A DNA stretch of 64,000 nt from CBDBKL01 sp965116215 (GCA_965116215.1 OZ220494.1:1760587-1824586); one strand, 5' to 3'; counted from the first letter of the stretch, positions 28,145 through 38,067 are shown. Notes: generated by a model from the letters alone, not told the origin. Translations and numbers: made by a program.

Positions 28145-29221
28145 ATGTTATACAACTGGTTATATTCACTTGCAGACAGTGTCCCAGTATTTAATGTCTT
28201 TAGGTATATTACATTTAGAACCTTTCTTTCCTTTCTCACAGCATTTCTTATCTGTTGGATCACTGGCCCTCGATTTATAAAGCGACTTGTGAGAAAACAG
28301 ACGGGGCAATTCATTCGTCGTGAGGGGCCGGAGAGTCATTATAAAAAGGCAGGCACTCCCACAATGGGTGGTGGACTTATGCTCATAAGTATTGCATTCG
28401 CTGGTCTGCTTTGGATGGAAATACTCAACCCCTTCGTCTTGGCTGCTCTTTTCATTATTATTTCTTTTGGTGTTATTGGTTATGTTGACGATTTTATAAA
28501 AGTGAAAGATCAAAGCTCCAAAGGTCTGTCTGGGGGGCTCAGACTTATTTTGGAGTTTTTTATTTCAAGTGCTGTTGTTTCATTATTAATAGTTAACGAA
28601 TTTATATCAACGGAATTGCATTTTCCATTTTTCAAAGATTTGATTTTTGATTTTGGATATTGGTATATTCCCTTTGGGGCATTTGTTATTGTAGGGACAG
28701 CCAATGCTGTCAACTTAACGGATGGCTTAGACGGCTTAGCCATTGCCCCTATTATTATTGTGACATCAACTTTTTTAATATTTACCTATGTGACAGGTCA
28801 TTCTGAAATTTCCAAATATTTACAAATCCCTCATGTTGTAGGTGCCGGAGAATTAGCCCCTTTAGCAGCCTCTATTGTGGCGGCTGGTCTGGGGTTTTTG
28901 TGGTATAACTCTTACCCTGCACAAGTCTTTATGGGTGATGTTGGGAGCTTGAGTTTAGGGGGAGGGATTGGAATTATGTCCATTATAACTAAAAATGAAT
29001 TACTCCTTATTGTTTTGGGTGGTGTTTTTGTTGTAGAAGCTCTTTCGGTGATAACACAGGTTGTATCATTTAAATTAACAGGTAAACGTGTATTTCAAAT
29101 GGCCCCTATACATCATCACTTTGAACTGAAAGGTATAGATGAACCAAAAGTGATTGTGCGTTTTTGGATTATTTCTATTTTATTAGCAGCCATTAGTTTA
29201 GCAACATTAAAGTTGAGATAA
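28145..29221 (+). CDS. mraY: Phospho-MurNAc-pentapeptide transferase MraY
   Basis: MraY is the polytopic inner-membrane enzyme that moves phospho-MurNAc-pentapeptide to undecaprenyl phosphate, giving lipid I. The 358-aa protein has about ten membrane segments and the family signatures GTPTMGGGLML, the catalytic VDDFIKVK, NLTDGLDGLA, FMGDVGSLSLGGG, and MAPIHHHFELKG. It follows murF by 19 bases and is followed by a 59-base gap before murD. Confidence 0.97.
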   Translation: MLYNWLYSLADSVPVFNVFRYITFRTFLSFLTAFLICWITGPRFIKRLVRKQTGQFIRREGPESHYKKAGTPTMGGGLMLISIAFAGLLWMEILNPFVLAALFIIISFGVIGYVDDFIKVKDQSSKGLSGGLRLILEFFISSAVVSLLIVNEFISTELHFPFFKDLIFDFGYWYIPFGAFVIVGTANAVNLTDGLDGLAIAPIIIVTSTFLIFTYVTGHSEISKYLQIPHVVGAGELAPLAASIVAAGLGFLWYNSYPAQVFMGDVGSLSLGGGIGIMSIITKNELLLIVLGGVFVVEALSVITQVVSFKLTGKRVFQMAPIHHHFELKGIDEPKVIVRFWIISILLAAISLATLKLR

Positions 29222-29280
29222 AGTGTATGAGTGCTTGAAGGAAATAGTGTGTTTATCAATATTAGAATGGAGATAAAATA

Positions 29281-30663
29281 ATGGAGTATAAAGATTTAAA
29301 AGGTAAGAAGATAATGGTTGTGGGTCTGTCTAAGACAGGAGTGGCACTCACTAAATTTTTATGTGAACATGGTGCCCATGTGACAATTAATGACCATAAA
29401 TCAGCAGCAGAACTCTCAGGCTCTCTTGAGCAACTAGAAGATTTAGATGTCCGTTCGGATTTAGGAGGCCATACACTGAAAGTGATGCTTGACCAAGAAA
29501 TGATTATCCTAAGCCCTGGTGTGAGCCCCAGTCTAAAGATTTTCGAGTATGCTAAACAAAATAATGTGCGTGTGACAGGTGAGTTGGAGTTTGCCTCTCA
29601 ATTTGTGAAAGAGAATGTTATTGTGGTGACGGGGACTAATGGAAAGAGTACGGTTTGTCGACTCATTCAAGAGATGCTTGAAAAATCTGGGGTTTCTACT
29701 TGGCTTGGCGGAAATTATGGTACTCCATTGATTGAGTACGTAAGACAGAAGAAAAAAGTAGATATTGTGATTTGTGAAGCATCGAGTTTTCAATTAGAGT
29801 TGTGCAATACTTTTGCTCCTCGAACGATTGTATTTACGAATATTGCAGAAAATCACTTAGATCGCTATAGGTCTATGGATGATTATGTAAAATCTAAGCG
29901 ACGTGTTTTTTTGAATACGAATGAAAATACAACAAGTGTACTCAATGCTGATGATAATGCTGTTGTAGATATTGCTAGAGATCCTGCTGTACAAAGGGGT
30001 CGGATATTTTACTTTTCGAGACGGCCGGCATTAGAGCCACAAATTATGAATATTGGAGGAGCGGTATCTTATCGGTATCAGATCAAAGTACGTGTTGGTC
30101 CTGACATTGAGTTTTATTCCACAAAGAATTTAAAAATGAGGGGAAATCACTCTATTGAAAATATTATGGCAGCTATTTGTGCGACAAGAGAGTATGGATC
30201 AAAAAAAGAGGTGATCCAAGAAGTTATTGAGACCTTTGGTGGATTGGAGCATCGTTTGGAGTATGTTAAAAAAGTGGGTGGGGTTTGGCTATATAATGAT
30301 TCCAAAGCCACAAATATGCATGCCGTAAAACGTGCTCTAGATGCGTTTAGAGAAAATATTTTACTCATAGCAGGCGGCAAAAATGCAAATATCGATTTTG
30401 CACCAATTGCTGAGGATATTAGAAAAAAGGTCAAGACGTTGATTCTTTACGGTGAGGCCAAAGAAAATATAAATAGGGCCCTTGGAGATTACAGTGAAAC
30501 GTATTTAATTGGTACTTTTAAAGAAGCGGTTGATATGGCCTACCAAAAGTCTAGGATTGGAGATATAATTCTTATGTCTCCAGGCTGTCCAAGCTTTGAT
30601 CTTTTTGATAACTTTGAAGAACGTGGGAATTACTTTAAAGAACTCGTCAGAAGGTTCAAATAA
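29281..30663 (+). CDS. murD: UDP-MurNAc-L-alanine:D-glutamate ligase MurD
   Basis: MurD adds D-Glu to UDP-MurNAc-L-Ala. The 460-aa protein begins with a Rossmann-like VVGLSKTGVALTKFL, then has the ATP loop VVTGTNGKSTVCRL, the EASSFQLE motif, NIAENHLDRY, and the C-terminal NDSKATN and LLIAGGKN. It starts at ATG 29281. Its last codons overlap the ftsW reading frame. Confidence 0.96.
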   Translation: MEYKDLKGKKIMVVGLSKTGVALTKFLCEHGAHVTINDHKSAAELSGSLEQLEDLDVRSDLGGHTLKVMLDQEMIILSPGVSPSLKIFEYAKQNNVRVTGELEFASQFVKENVIVVTGTNGKSTVCRLIQEMLEKSGVSTWLGGNYGTPLIEYVRQKKKVDIVICEASSFQLELCNTFAPRTIVFTNIAENHLDRYRSMDDYVKSKRRVFLNTNENTTSVLNADDNAVVDIARDPAVQRGRIFYFSRRPALEPQIMNIGGAVSYRYQIKVRVGPDIEFYSTKNLKMRGNHSIENIMAAICATREYGSKKEVIQEVIETFGGLEHRLEYVKKVGGVWLYNDSKATNMHAVKRALDAFRENILLIAGGKNANIDFAPIAEDIRKKVKTLILYGEAKENINRALGDYSETYLIGTFKEAVDMAYQKSRIGDIILMSPGCPSFDLFDNFEERGNYFKELVRRFK

Positions 30664-31750
30664 AAATATTCTTATAAATCAGGGTTTAGTTTTAACTCTA
30701 ATACTTCTGTTTGGCATTGGTTTAGTTCAGGTTTACAGCTCTAGTTATATTCTGGCTATTGAAAAGTATGGGGACGGCCTTTATTTTTTTAAGAGGCAAC
30801 TTGTTAATACGGTAATAGCTTTATGTGCTTTATTTGTATTTGCTTATAGTCCTTACAGATGGATACAAAAGAGTGCACCCTTCCTATGGGGAGGGGCTGC
30901 GCTTCTTGTTATTTTGACTTTGGTTCCTGGATTAGGGGTGGAGTCAGGAGGAGCCACTAGATGGTTAAGCGTTGCTGGGTTGACATTTGAGCCCTCTGAA
31001 CTTTTGAAGGTTATGTATCCACTGATATTAGCACATATGGTTTCTGTGCATTGGTTCGAGCAACGACGGTGGGATTTGTTAGTTAAGGGTATTGTATTAA
31101 TGGTGCCTATTCCATTTTTACTTAAGCAGCCTGATTTTGGGTCTGTTGTGATTTGTTTAGGTGTCATTTTTTTTATTTTATTTATATTTGATTTAAAATG
31201 GAGATATGTTGCTTGTGTGTTCTTAGCATTTTTACCTCTATTTTACTTTCTTATCTGGGATGTGCCGTATAGAAAATTACGTGTTTTGTCGTTTTTAGAC
31301 CCATGGGCGGATCCCACAGATTCTGGATTTCAAGTTATCCAAAGCCTACTTAGTTTTCATCGTGGCGGATTGATGGGAGTGGGCTTAGGTCAGGGTCAAG
31401 GCAAACTTTTTTTCTTACCGGAGGCTCATACGGATTTTACACTTGCTGTTTTGGGTGAAGAAATTGGATTTATTGGTGTATTGATTTTATTTATTTTATA
31501 TGGGTCATTAGTTTATAAAGGTTTTCAGATCGGACTGAAGAACTTTACGAATTTTCGAAGAGCATTAGGACTAGCTTTAACAATGATTTTTTCTATACAA
31601 GTGATTATTAATTTTGGAGTTGTATTGGGTTTATTGCCAACAAAGGGCTTAACCCTTCCCTTTTTGAGTTATGGCGGAAGTTCTTTAGTTTCTCTTGCTG
31701 TTCTGTTTGGTCTTCTTTTAAATCTTGAGAAATCGGAGATAGAGCAGTGA
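30623..31750 (+). CDS. ftsW: Septal peptidoglycan polymerase FtsW (SEDS family)
   Basis: FtsW is the SEDS glycosyltransferase that polymerises lipid II at the septum with FtsI. About ten membrane helices are evident in roughly 375 aa. Family motifs include VYSSSYILA near the N-terminus, LKQPDFGSVV, LPEAHTDFTLAVLGEEIGF and the C-terminal GLTLPFLSYGGSSL. The start is uncertain. I place it at the GTG at 30623; TTG codons lie in frame at 30596, 30605 and 30614. All choices overlap murD. The stop overlaps the murG start by four bases. Confidence 0.94.
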   Translation: MGITLKNSSEGSNKNILINQGLVLTLILLFGIGLVQVYSSSYILAIEKYGDGLYFFKRQLVNTVIALCALFVFAYSPYRWIQKSAPFLWGGAALLVILTLVPGLGVESGGATRWLSVAGLTFEPSELLKVMYPLILAHMVSVHWFEQRRWDLLVKGIVLMVPIPFLLKQPDFGSVVICLGVIFFILFIFDLKWRYVACVFLAFLPLFYFLIWDVPYRKLRVLSFLDPWADPTDSGFQVIQSLLSFHRGGLMGVGLGQGQGKLFFLPEAHTDFTLAVLGEEIGFIGVLILFILYGSLVYKGFQIGLKNFTNFRRALGLALTMIFSIQVIINFGVVLGLLPTKGLTLPFLSYGGSSLVSLAVLFGLLLNLEKSEIEQ

Positions 31751-32817
31751 AAGCTGTTCGAGTCGTTATTGCTGGCGGTGGAACAGGTGGCCATCTTTAT
31801 CCAGGAATTGCGATTGCCAAGGCCCTTCAAGGTCATCCTTGCGTGCAGTCAGTGTCTTTTATTGGTACAGAAAAAGGGCTGGAAAAACGGATTCTTCCTC
31901 AATATGGTTTTTCTCTTTATACTCTTCCTGTTATAGGCTTTGTGAAAACAAAGTTTATGCAGAGAATAAAATCATTGCTCTTGATGCCTCTGGCGTTTTT
32001 CCAAAGCCTTTGGTTGCTATGGAAAATAAAACCAAATGTTGTATTAGGTATGGGAGGCTATGTCTCTGGCCCGTTTATTTTGGCAGCGGTTCCTTTTATT
32101 AAAAACACATATATTTGGGAGCCCAATACCACCCCTGGCTTAACAAATCGTATTCTTTCATTGTTTGTCAAAGGAACATTATTGGTTTTTGATAAGGGGA
32201 AATCAAGATTATGGGGACATAAAGTTATTTCGTCTGGTATTCCTATACGTAAAGAAATGAAATATCTTTCAAGACAGCCAAGTGAAAAAATGAGAGTTTT
32301 TGTTTTAGGTGGAAGTCAAGGGGCTTCGGTGATTAATCATGTTCTTTCTGAATTAATAAAAAAACAGCCGGAAGTTTTGAATCACTTTGAGTTTATCCAT
32401 CAAACGGGAAGACATGAGTTTAAAGTAATAGAGCGTAAATATCAGAATCTTAAAGGCGTAACAGCTCTTTCATTTGTTGAAAATATTTGGGAAAAAATGC
32501 AATGGGCGGATATTGTTATTTGTCGATCGGGTGCAAGTACTATTGCTGAAATTATTGCTTGCCGAAAAGCGACGATTATGGTTCCATTGCCAACAGCAGC
32601 GGATAATCATCAGTTGTATAATGCAGAGGTGCTAGCTCATGCTGGAGCAGGGCATATTATTTTGCAAAAAGATCTTTCTGAAAAGACATTGTTTGATAAA
32701 TTAATGTCATATAGAGAAAATCCAGATGTCATTAAAAAAATAGAAGCTAAAATAGCATCTTTTGAAAAACCTGATGCGGCTCAATCTATTGCAGAGTTTC
32801 TTTTGGACTGTGTATGA
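31747..32817 (+). CDS. murG: Undecaprenyldiphospho-muramoylpentapeptide N-acetylglucosaminyltransferase MurG
   Basis: MurG adds GlcNAc to lipid I on the inner face of the membrane, giving lipid II. The 356-aa GT-B protein has the N-terminal GGGTGGHLYPGIAIA loop, GMGGYVSGP, the central VLGGSQGASVIN, and the donor-binding CRSGASTIAEI with PLPTAADNHQ. The start is a GTG in a GTGA overlap with the ftsW stop, and the stop overlaps murC in the same way. Confidence 0.97.
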   Translation: MKAVRVVIAGGGTGGHLYPGIAIAKALQGHPCVQSVSFIGTEKGLEKRILPQYGFSLYTLPVIGFVKTKFMQRIKSLLLMPLAFFQSLWLLWKIKPNVVLGMGGYVSGPFILAAVPFIKNTYIWEPNTTPGLTNRILSLFVKGTLLVFDKGKSRLWGHKVISSGIPIRKEMKYLSRQPSEKMRVFVLGGSQGASVINHVLSELIKKQPEVLNHFEFIHQTGRHEFKVIERKYQNLKGVTALSFVENIWEKMQWADIVICRSGASTIAEIIACRKATIMVPLPTAADNHQLYNAEVLAHAGAGHIILQKDLSEKTLFDKLMSYRENPDVIKKIEAKIASFEKPDAAQSIAEFLLDCV

Positions 32818-34157
32818 AAATATCTGGAAGTTGTTTTCACTTTGTCGGTATTGGTGGTGCAGGGATGAGCGGATTGGCCAAGATTGTTAAGTCGATTGGA
32901 GCCTCAGTCAGTGGGAGTGATATTGTAGAGAGTTCATGTGTTCAGGAGCTACGATCGTTAGGTCTTTCCATTCATATTGGTCATGCAGCATCTCATGTAG
33001 ATCATGCTGACGTTGTGGTTTATTCTAGTGCCATACCTAAGACGAATATTGAAATTCAAAGAGCTAAATCTCTAAAAATTCCTGTGATTGCTAGGGCAGA
33101 AGTTTTAGCAGAGATTATGCGTATTAAAAGAGGAATTGGTGTTTCCGGTACTCATGGAAAAACAACAACAACTAGTTTTATAGCGACACTTTTTATTGAA
33201 GCCTTGCTGGATCCATCGGTTGTCGTAGGGGGACGTTTAGAGATTATTAAAAGTCATGCGAGATTAGGGGAAGGGGCATGGTTAATTGCTGAAGCAGATG
33301 AAAGTGATGGAAGTTTTTTATTATTAAATCCTGAAATTGCAGTGATAACCAATATTGATAGAGATCATTTAGGTTATTATGGAAAATTTGAAAATTTAAA
33401 AAAGGCTTTTTGGGAATATGCTAGAAGAGTTCCCTACTATGGCACTGTGATTGCTTGCGGAGATGACTGTGTTATTAAGGAAATCTTTCAGCATTATGAT
33501 AAAAGGCTTTTGACTTATGGATTTACAGATGAAAATGATTTTATATTAAAAGGTAAAAACAGAAATTATACTGTTTATTCTCAAGATCGAGAATTGGGGA
33601 AAATGAAGGTTCCTATTCCAGGTCGACATAATGCTTTAAATGCTCTCGCTGCACTGGTTGTGGGAATGGAATGTGATTTGAGTTTTGGACAGTGTGCAGA
33701 GAGTCTTCAAAAATTTCAAGGAGTGAATCGACGATTTGAAAAAGTAGGAGAATATAAAGGAATTCCAGTGTTTGATGACTATGGCCATCACCCAACAGAG
33801 ATAAAAGCTGTTTTAGATGCCTGTAGAGAAGAGTATCCTGATCAACGCATTGTTGTGGCTTTTCAGCCTCATAGATATACAAGAACAAAGGAGTGTTGGG
33901 ATGATTTTTTAACAGCCTTTGATGGGGTGGATTTACTTTGTCTTTGGGATATTTATCCTGCGTTAGAACATCCTATTCAGGGGATTCACTCAAAGAGCCT
34001 TACAGAAGCTATTCCCATTAGAAATAAAATATATGTCGGAAATGGGGTTGAGGCTGTTAATAAGGTGAAGGCAGAGTTAAAATCAAATGATATTCTTGTT
34101 ACCTTAGGTGCGGGAGATATATTTAAAGTCAGTAGGGCCCTAGTTCATGAAGATTGA
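32814..34157 (+). CDS. murC: UDP-MurNAc:L-alanine ligase MurC
   Basis: MurC adds the first stem-peptide residue, L-Ala. The 447-aa protein has the N-terminal HFVGIGGAGMSGLA, the ATP loop VSGTHGKTTTT, EADESDGSF, NIDRDHL and the C-terminal DDYGHHPTEI with FQPHRYTRT. It overlaps murG by four bases and murB by 11, so the three are tightly coupled. Length is typical. Confidence 0.97.
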   Translation: MKISGSCFHFVGIGGAGMSGLAKIVKSIGASVSGSDIVESSCVQELRSLGLSIHIGHAASHVDHADVVVYSSAIPKTNIEIQRAKSLKIPVIARAEVLAEIMRIKRGIGVSGTHGKTTTTSFIATLFIEALLDPSVVVGGRLEIIKSHARLGEGAWLIAEADESDGSFLLLNPEIAVITNIDRDHLGYYGKFENLKKAFWEYARRVPYYGTVIACGDDCVIKEIFQHYDKRLLTYGFTDENDFILKGKNRNYTVYSQDRELGKMKVPIPGRHNALNALAALVVGMECDLSFGQCAESLQKFQGVNRRFEKVGEYKGIPVFDDYGHHPTEIKAVLDACREEYPDQRIVVAFQPHRYTRTKECWDDFLTAFDGVDLLCLWDIYPALEHPIQGIHSKSLTEAIPIRNKIYVGNGVEAVNKVKAELKSNDILVTLGAGDIFKVSRALVHED

Positions 34158-35025
34158 AGAAAGTGTTAATCTATCCATGTATACATCTTGGAAAACAGGA
34201 GGGTTGGGAGAGTTTGTAGTTTTTCCCGAAAATGTTGATGATGTTAAGGAGGCCTTTGCTATGGCAAAGGAGAGCCATCTTCCGATAACAATAATGGGCC
34301 ATGGAACCAATGTTCTTATTTCAGATGATGGCATCAAAGGCCTTGTTATTAATACAAGAAAGTTAAGCGGAGCACAGCCTATTTTTAATAATGGGGTTTT
34401 AAAGATAAAGGCTTTGGCGGGAACTCTTAAGTCACAAATATTAAAGATTTTTTTAAAACACAAATTACCTCCGGCTGTTTTTCTTGCAGGTATTCCTGGG
34501 GATGTGGGAGGGGGGGTTGTGATGAATGCTGGTATTGGTGAAGAGATCAAACCAAGAGAGTTTGTTGAAATTACAGAATGGGTTCGAGTGATCGGTATGG
34601 GAAAGGATACTGTTTATAAATGTAAAGATTTACAGTGGGGTTATCGAAGATGTCAAGGGTGGGGGCCTGGGTTGATCGTAGAGGTCGGGTTACATTGGGC
34701 CAGTGATCCAGAGAGTTCTATTTTATCAAGAGTCAAAGCAGTGAATAAAAAGCGTTTAGCTCTGCAGCCCTTAGAGTTCTCCAATTGTGGTAGTGTTTTT
34801 CAAAATCCATTACCAAAAAAGGCGGGAGCACTGATTGAGGCGTCTGGTCTTAAAGGTCGACAGATTGGAGGAGCGCAGGTTTCAAGAAAACATGCCAATT
34901 TTATTGTGAATGCTGGTGGCGCAACGTCTACTGACATTTGGAAATTGATGACCGTTATTCAATCAAAAGTATATAAGGACTTTGGGGTTTGGCTTCGACC
35001 TGAAGTCATGAAGTTGGGTTTTTAA
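34147..35025 (+). CDS. murB: UDP-N-acetylenolpyruvoylglucosamine reductase MurB
   Basis: MurB is the FAD- and NADPH-dependent enzyme that reduces enolpyruvyl-UDP-GlcNAc to UDP-MurNAc. In 292 aa it shows the FAD-binding STWKTGG-like TSWKTGGLGEF, then IMGHGTNVLISDDG, the AGIPGDVGGGVVMNAG segment, and GSVFQNPLPKKAGALIE with the catalytic-loop Ser. Its compact size and GSVFxNP form resemble type II MurB. It ends the murE-to-murB block; a palindromic repeat and a reversed gene follow before ftsQ. Confidence 0.96.
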   Translation: MKIEESVNLSMYTSWKTGGLGEFVVFPENVDDVKEAFAMAKESHLPITIMGHGTNVLISDDGIKGLVINTRKLSGAQPIFNNGVLKIKALAGTLKSQILKIFLKHKLPPAVFLAGIPGDVGGGVVMNAGIGEEIKPREFVEITEWVRVIGMGKDTVYKCKDLQWGYRRCQGWGPGLIVEVGLHWASDPESSILSRVKAVNKKRLALQPLEFSNCGSVFQNPLPKKAGALIEASGLKGRQIGGAQVSRKHANFIVNAGGATSTDIWKLMTVIQSKVYKDFGVWLRPEVMKLGF

Positions 35026-35040
35026 GATAGACAACAGGAA

Positions 35041-35157
35041 AGAGTTTTTCTGAAGGCTTCCAAAAGCTCAAACAACTCTGAGGTCCACAGCTCGTCTTTC
35101 TTCGAAATACGCCCTGCGCCTCAGAGAACTCGTTTTGAAAGCCTTCAGAAAAACTCT
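35041..35157. repeat. Palindromic intergenic repeat, short copy
   Basis: The ends, 35041-35065 and 35133-35157, form a 25-base inverted repeat with one mismatch (arm AGAGTTTTTCTGAAGGCTT). The inner part matches the longer copy at 52717-52912 (GCTCAAACAACTCTGAGGT, and ATACGCCCTGCGCCTCAG) but lacks its central section of about 75 bases. It lies between the convergent murB and DUF2779 genes and could fold into a long hairpin that ends both transcripts. Confidence 0.85.
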
Positions 35158-35218
35158 GTCTCCCTTTCATTCAAAGATTGAGCGATTATTAAAGTGTTAT
35201 GAATCTTAATTTATATCT

Positions 35219-36961
35219 TTATTTTGGGGGTGGGTTTTGAAGGATTTTTTGGAGTTGTTCTAAAATAACGACCATGGCTAGGGTGTCTCGTTCGGAGTAT
35301 TTAAGTAAGGCATCTGCAAGGTGTTTTCTTTGAGGGGAATTTTTAGGGAGTGATACCATAATATCATATTGAAGTTGAGCCACGTTCCCCGCTTGGATCT
35401 CCAGGTCACTATAAGAAAATTTTGGATTCAAAACAGGTAAGACGCTTTTAATAGAGTAGGATCCATTAAACTCTTTATCCCAATACCATCTTTTGGCAAA
35501 AGGTGTTGCTAGATCCCACATACGATCAATAAGGGAGTTTAATTGATCTTGGTACTCTGGAAGTTCATTTGCCAGTTCTTTAGTTCTCATTTTTTCATAG
35601 GGTTTGTGATAAACAATAATTGAACCTCCATCATCTGCTATATCCTCTAAGAGTTTTCTGGCAATGACTTTTGAAGGGTTTGAGTTTTCATTATGAAGAT
35701 ATATTTTGTGAATGATTTCAGCACCAGGAAATTTTTGAATATGTAGTGAGTATTGTGTCGTTAAATGTTTATAGGGCCATGATCCATCAAATTTAGGAAC
35801 AGCATAACTAGCTGATTCATAGTCTAAAAAATAGAGAGGATATTTTAACTCGTTCAAATGATGAGCTATATTCTGAATATCAATTTGTGGTTTTCCGTGA
35901 ACATGGGAAAGGTATTCCGTTTTTTGATTAGCTGAAAGTTTGTAGGTTATAGGGATCTGAGATATCATTTCAATATCCATGTTCATGAGTTCATGTCGTT
36001 TTCGATCGTGGAGGCGACTTAAAGTATGAATTGTTCCAGGTTGAGCATGTGTCCAACAGTAGGACTTAAAACTACAGACATAAGGATTGTTACATTTTGT
36101 TCCAATAAGTTCCTTTGGTTCAATTGAAAGTGCTATTGCAGCTTTAATCTTGTCTAATTCTTTATCGATAACTTCATAGTGAGGCTTAATGGCCTCACTA
36201 ATGTCTTCTAAAACAAATAACTCCTTAAGATTTAGTTTTCCCTTGCGGATATAATTTGAATTAAGGTGCATCAATATTGTTTTACGTATTTTAATTCCAT
36301 TATTATCCAAAACCCACTTTTGGATTGCGGCATCATCCAAATGAGATTTTGGTTCGACTTTTGTGGTTGATTTCACTTCAATAAGGTCCCATGTTCCGTC
36401 AAAATTGTTTTTAAGAACGTCAACTCGAACAAGGACATCTTTAAATATAAAAGCCCCTTCAAAAATGGCAGGGAGCTTTTTTTGTCGAATAAGAATATCA
36501 GTTTTTTTCAACGCAGCTTCTGCTTGCTTGTGCCCTTCTGAAACCAGAATACCATCTTTAAAAAGTTGAGTGGCCAGTTTACCAACTGCCGTACCCTGGT
36601 CCAAAATATTTTGCATAAAAGGTGTGGGTTTGTCAGCTAACTCCTTCCTATTACGATATAACCATAAAGACTTTTGACATCTTTTTCCCCGGCAATATTG
36701 GGACTTCGAAAGACCTTTTTCGTCTATAGGAACTACAGAGGTTGTAGATTCTGTCTCTGTTGACTCTATTGTGTTTTTCGGATTTGGTTTTTTAGAATCA
36801 TTGAAAACATCAGAGCAGGCATTTGCGTAGCTTAGCTCTATATGTGAAAGCAGAACAAGACAGAGAAAAAGGGTAAGTATCTGTGCTTTATTTAAATTAT
36901 GAGGAGCTTTAGTGAGGAACTTCTGAAGGAGGTTTAACGTACATGCCATAAAGCGGGACAT
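35219..36961 (-). CDS. DUF2779 protein with a PD-(D/E)XK (Cas4/RecB-like) domain and an N-terminal export-like segment
   Basis: Residues from about 85 on match the DUF2779 family. SQYCRGKRCQKSLWLYR opens the core, a RecB-like nuclease site is visible as VRVDVL then DLIEVKSTTK, and a cysteine cluster (CNNPYVCSFKSYC) together with the early Cys fits a Cas4-type iron-sulfur site. The DUF2779 part follows, with FLDYES, IIVYHKPYEKMRTKELA and GSYSIKSVLP. Relatives I know of begin at the SKSxYxRGxxC segment. Here about 85 extra residues precede it, including a hydrophobic run (AQILTLFLCLVLLSHIELSYANA) like a signal peptide. It sits reversed inside the dcw cluster between murB and ftsQ. Substrate and function are unknown. 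Confidence 0.8.
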   Translation of the reverse strand: MSRFMACTLNLLQKFLTKAPHNLNKAQILTLFLCLVLLSHIELSYANACSDVFNDSKKPNPKNTIESTETESTTSVVPIDEKGLSKSQYCRGKRCQKSLWLYRNRKELADKPTPFMQNILDQGTAVGKLATQLFKDGILVSEGHKQAEAALKKTDILIRQKKLPAIFEGAFIFKDVLVRVDVLKNNFDGTWDLIEVKSTTKVEPKSHLDDAAIQKWVLDNNGIKIRKTILMHLNSNYIRKGKLNLKELFVLEDISEAIKPHYEVIDKELDKIKAAIALSIEPKELIGTKCNNPYVCSFKSYCWTHAQPGTIHTLSRLHDRKRHELMNMDIEMISQIPITYKLSANQKTEYLSHVHGKPQIDIQNIAHHLNELKYPLYFLDYESASYAVPKFDGSWPYKHLTTQYSLHIQKFPGAEIIHKIYLHNENSNPSKVIARKLLEDIADDGGSIIVYHKPYEKMRTKELANELPEYQDQLNSLIDRMWDLATPFAKRWYWDKEFNGSYSIKSVLPVLNPKFSYSDLEIQAGNVAQLQYDIMVSLPKNSPQRKHLADALLKYSERDTLAMVVILEQLQKILQNPPPK

Positions 36962-37154
36962 AAATGCCTCTTTGGAGGTGAGTGCAACTACTAAACTTCT
37001 TGAATTGCTTTTTAAAAATAAAGCCCATCAATAGCAAGTGATTCATTCAAATTGGTTTATTAACTTCATGAGTCATTAGATTATTTTTTTTCAAAGAGGA
37101 AGGAAGGGGGACATTTTGTCTCGTCTCACTCAACCCTATTAAAATACCTATACT

Positions 37155-37183
37155 TTTATCAGTATAAGGAATTGTTTTATAAT
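37155..37183 (+). promoter_or_regulatory. Possible promoter for ftsQ-ftsA-ftsZ
   Basis: A perfect TATAAT lies at 37178-37183, 45 bases before the ftsQ start. The -35 region at the right distance is weak (TTTATC-like). Since the gene upstream is reversed, ftsQ needs a promoter in this gap. Confidence 0.4.
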
Positions 37184-37227
37184 GGAAACCTCAATTCAAA
37201 CCACTATGAGTGTGATAAAATCGGAGA

Positions 37228-37980
37228 GTGGCTGATAAAAAGAAATTATCCTATATACTTTATATCTTTATTTTCCTATTTATTATTATTTGTGGTGCGC
37301 TGTCTTTTTATCTAACAGAAGCAGTAGGGATATATAAAGTTTATCATGTTGAGTTTGAAATCACAGGGCCTCAAAAAGATCAGTATGCTCAGTTTCAAGG
37401 TGACTTAGAAAACGAGATAAGATCTGAATTTGGTAAAAATATTTGGAACATTCACTTAAAGGGCATTTTATCAAAATTCTCTAAATGGAATTGGATTCAA
37501 GATATGCAGGTTCAAAGACAATTTCCAAATCGTATTAAAGTGGTGGTTATGCCAAAGAAAGTGGTCGCTCATATCAAAATCTCCAAGAAGTTTTCTCGTC
37601 CTGTGACTCAGGATGGAGATTTATTAAACAAGATGAAGATTTTGGAAACGTTTGATGTTCCTCTTCTCAATTACCGACCGTTTTTAAAGAATAAAAGTTT
37701 AAGAAAAAGTGCTGCAAAAATACTTTCAGTCCTCCCTCAATCTGGTGATATTTCGATGAAAACAATTTCTTCAGTAGAATATGATTTTTTAGGAGATAAA
37801 ATTCTTTTTAAGTTCATCAATCATAGATTTAAAGTGCATCTTGGGAGGGAAAACATAAGAGTTCGTCAAGGTCGTGCCGAAAAAGTCCTAGAATATCTAG
37901 AAAAAGAAAGTATAACGGCAAGCGTTATTGATGCTGGTTTCTCTAAGAAAGTCCTAGTCAAGAGGGTAGGACCTCGTTAG
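37228..37980 (+). CDS. ftsQ: Cell division protein FtsQ
   Basis: FtsQ is a bitopic membrane protein that joins FtsB and FtsL in the divisome. The 250-aa sequence has one membrane helix (about residues 8-30), then a POTRA-like domain with IWNIHLKGILSKFSKWNWIQDMQVQRQFPN and a second domain ending in a basic tail. Similarity is low across the family, so the call leans on topology and its place before ftsA. The GTG at 37228 is the first possible start after an in-frame stop. Confidence 0.87.
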   Translation: MADKKKLSYILYIFIFLFIIICGALSFYLTEAVGIYKVYHVEFEITGPQKDQYAQFQGDLENEIRSEFGKNIWNIHLKGILSKFSKWNWIQDMQVQRQFPNRIKVVVMPKKVVAHIKISKKFSRPVTQDGDLLNKMKILETFDVPLLNYRPFLKNKSLRKSAAKILSVLPQSGDISMKTISSVEYDFLGDKILFKFINHRFKVHLGRENIRVRQGRAEKVLEYLEKESITASVIDAGFSKKVLVKRVGPR

Positions 37981-38067
37981 CCTTAAAGAGGAAAAAGTGA
38001 GTCACTGTGGTCGTTTTCACTTATTTCTCTGTGAAAATAGCCAAGGATGGACGGTGAAGGGACCGAC

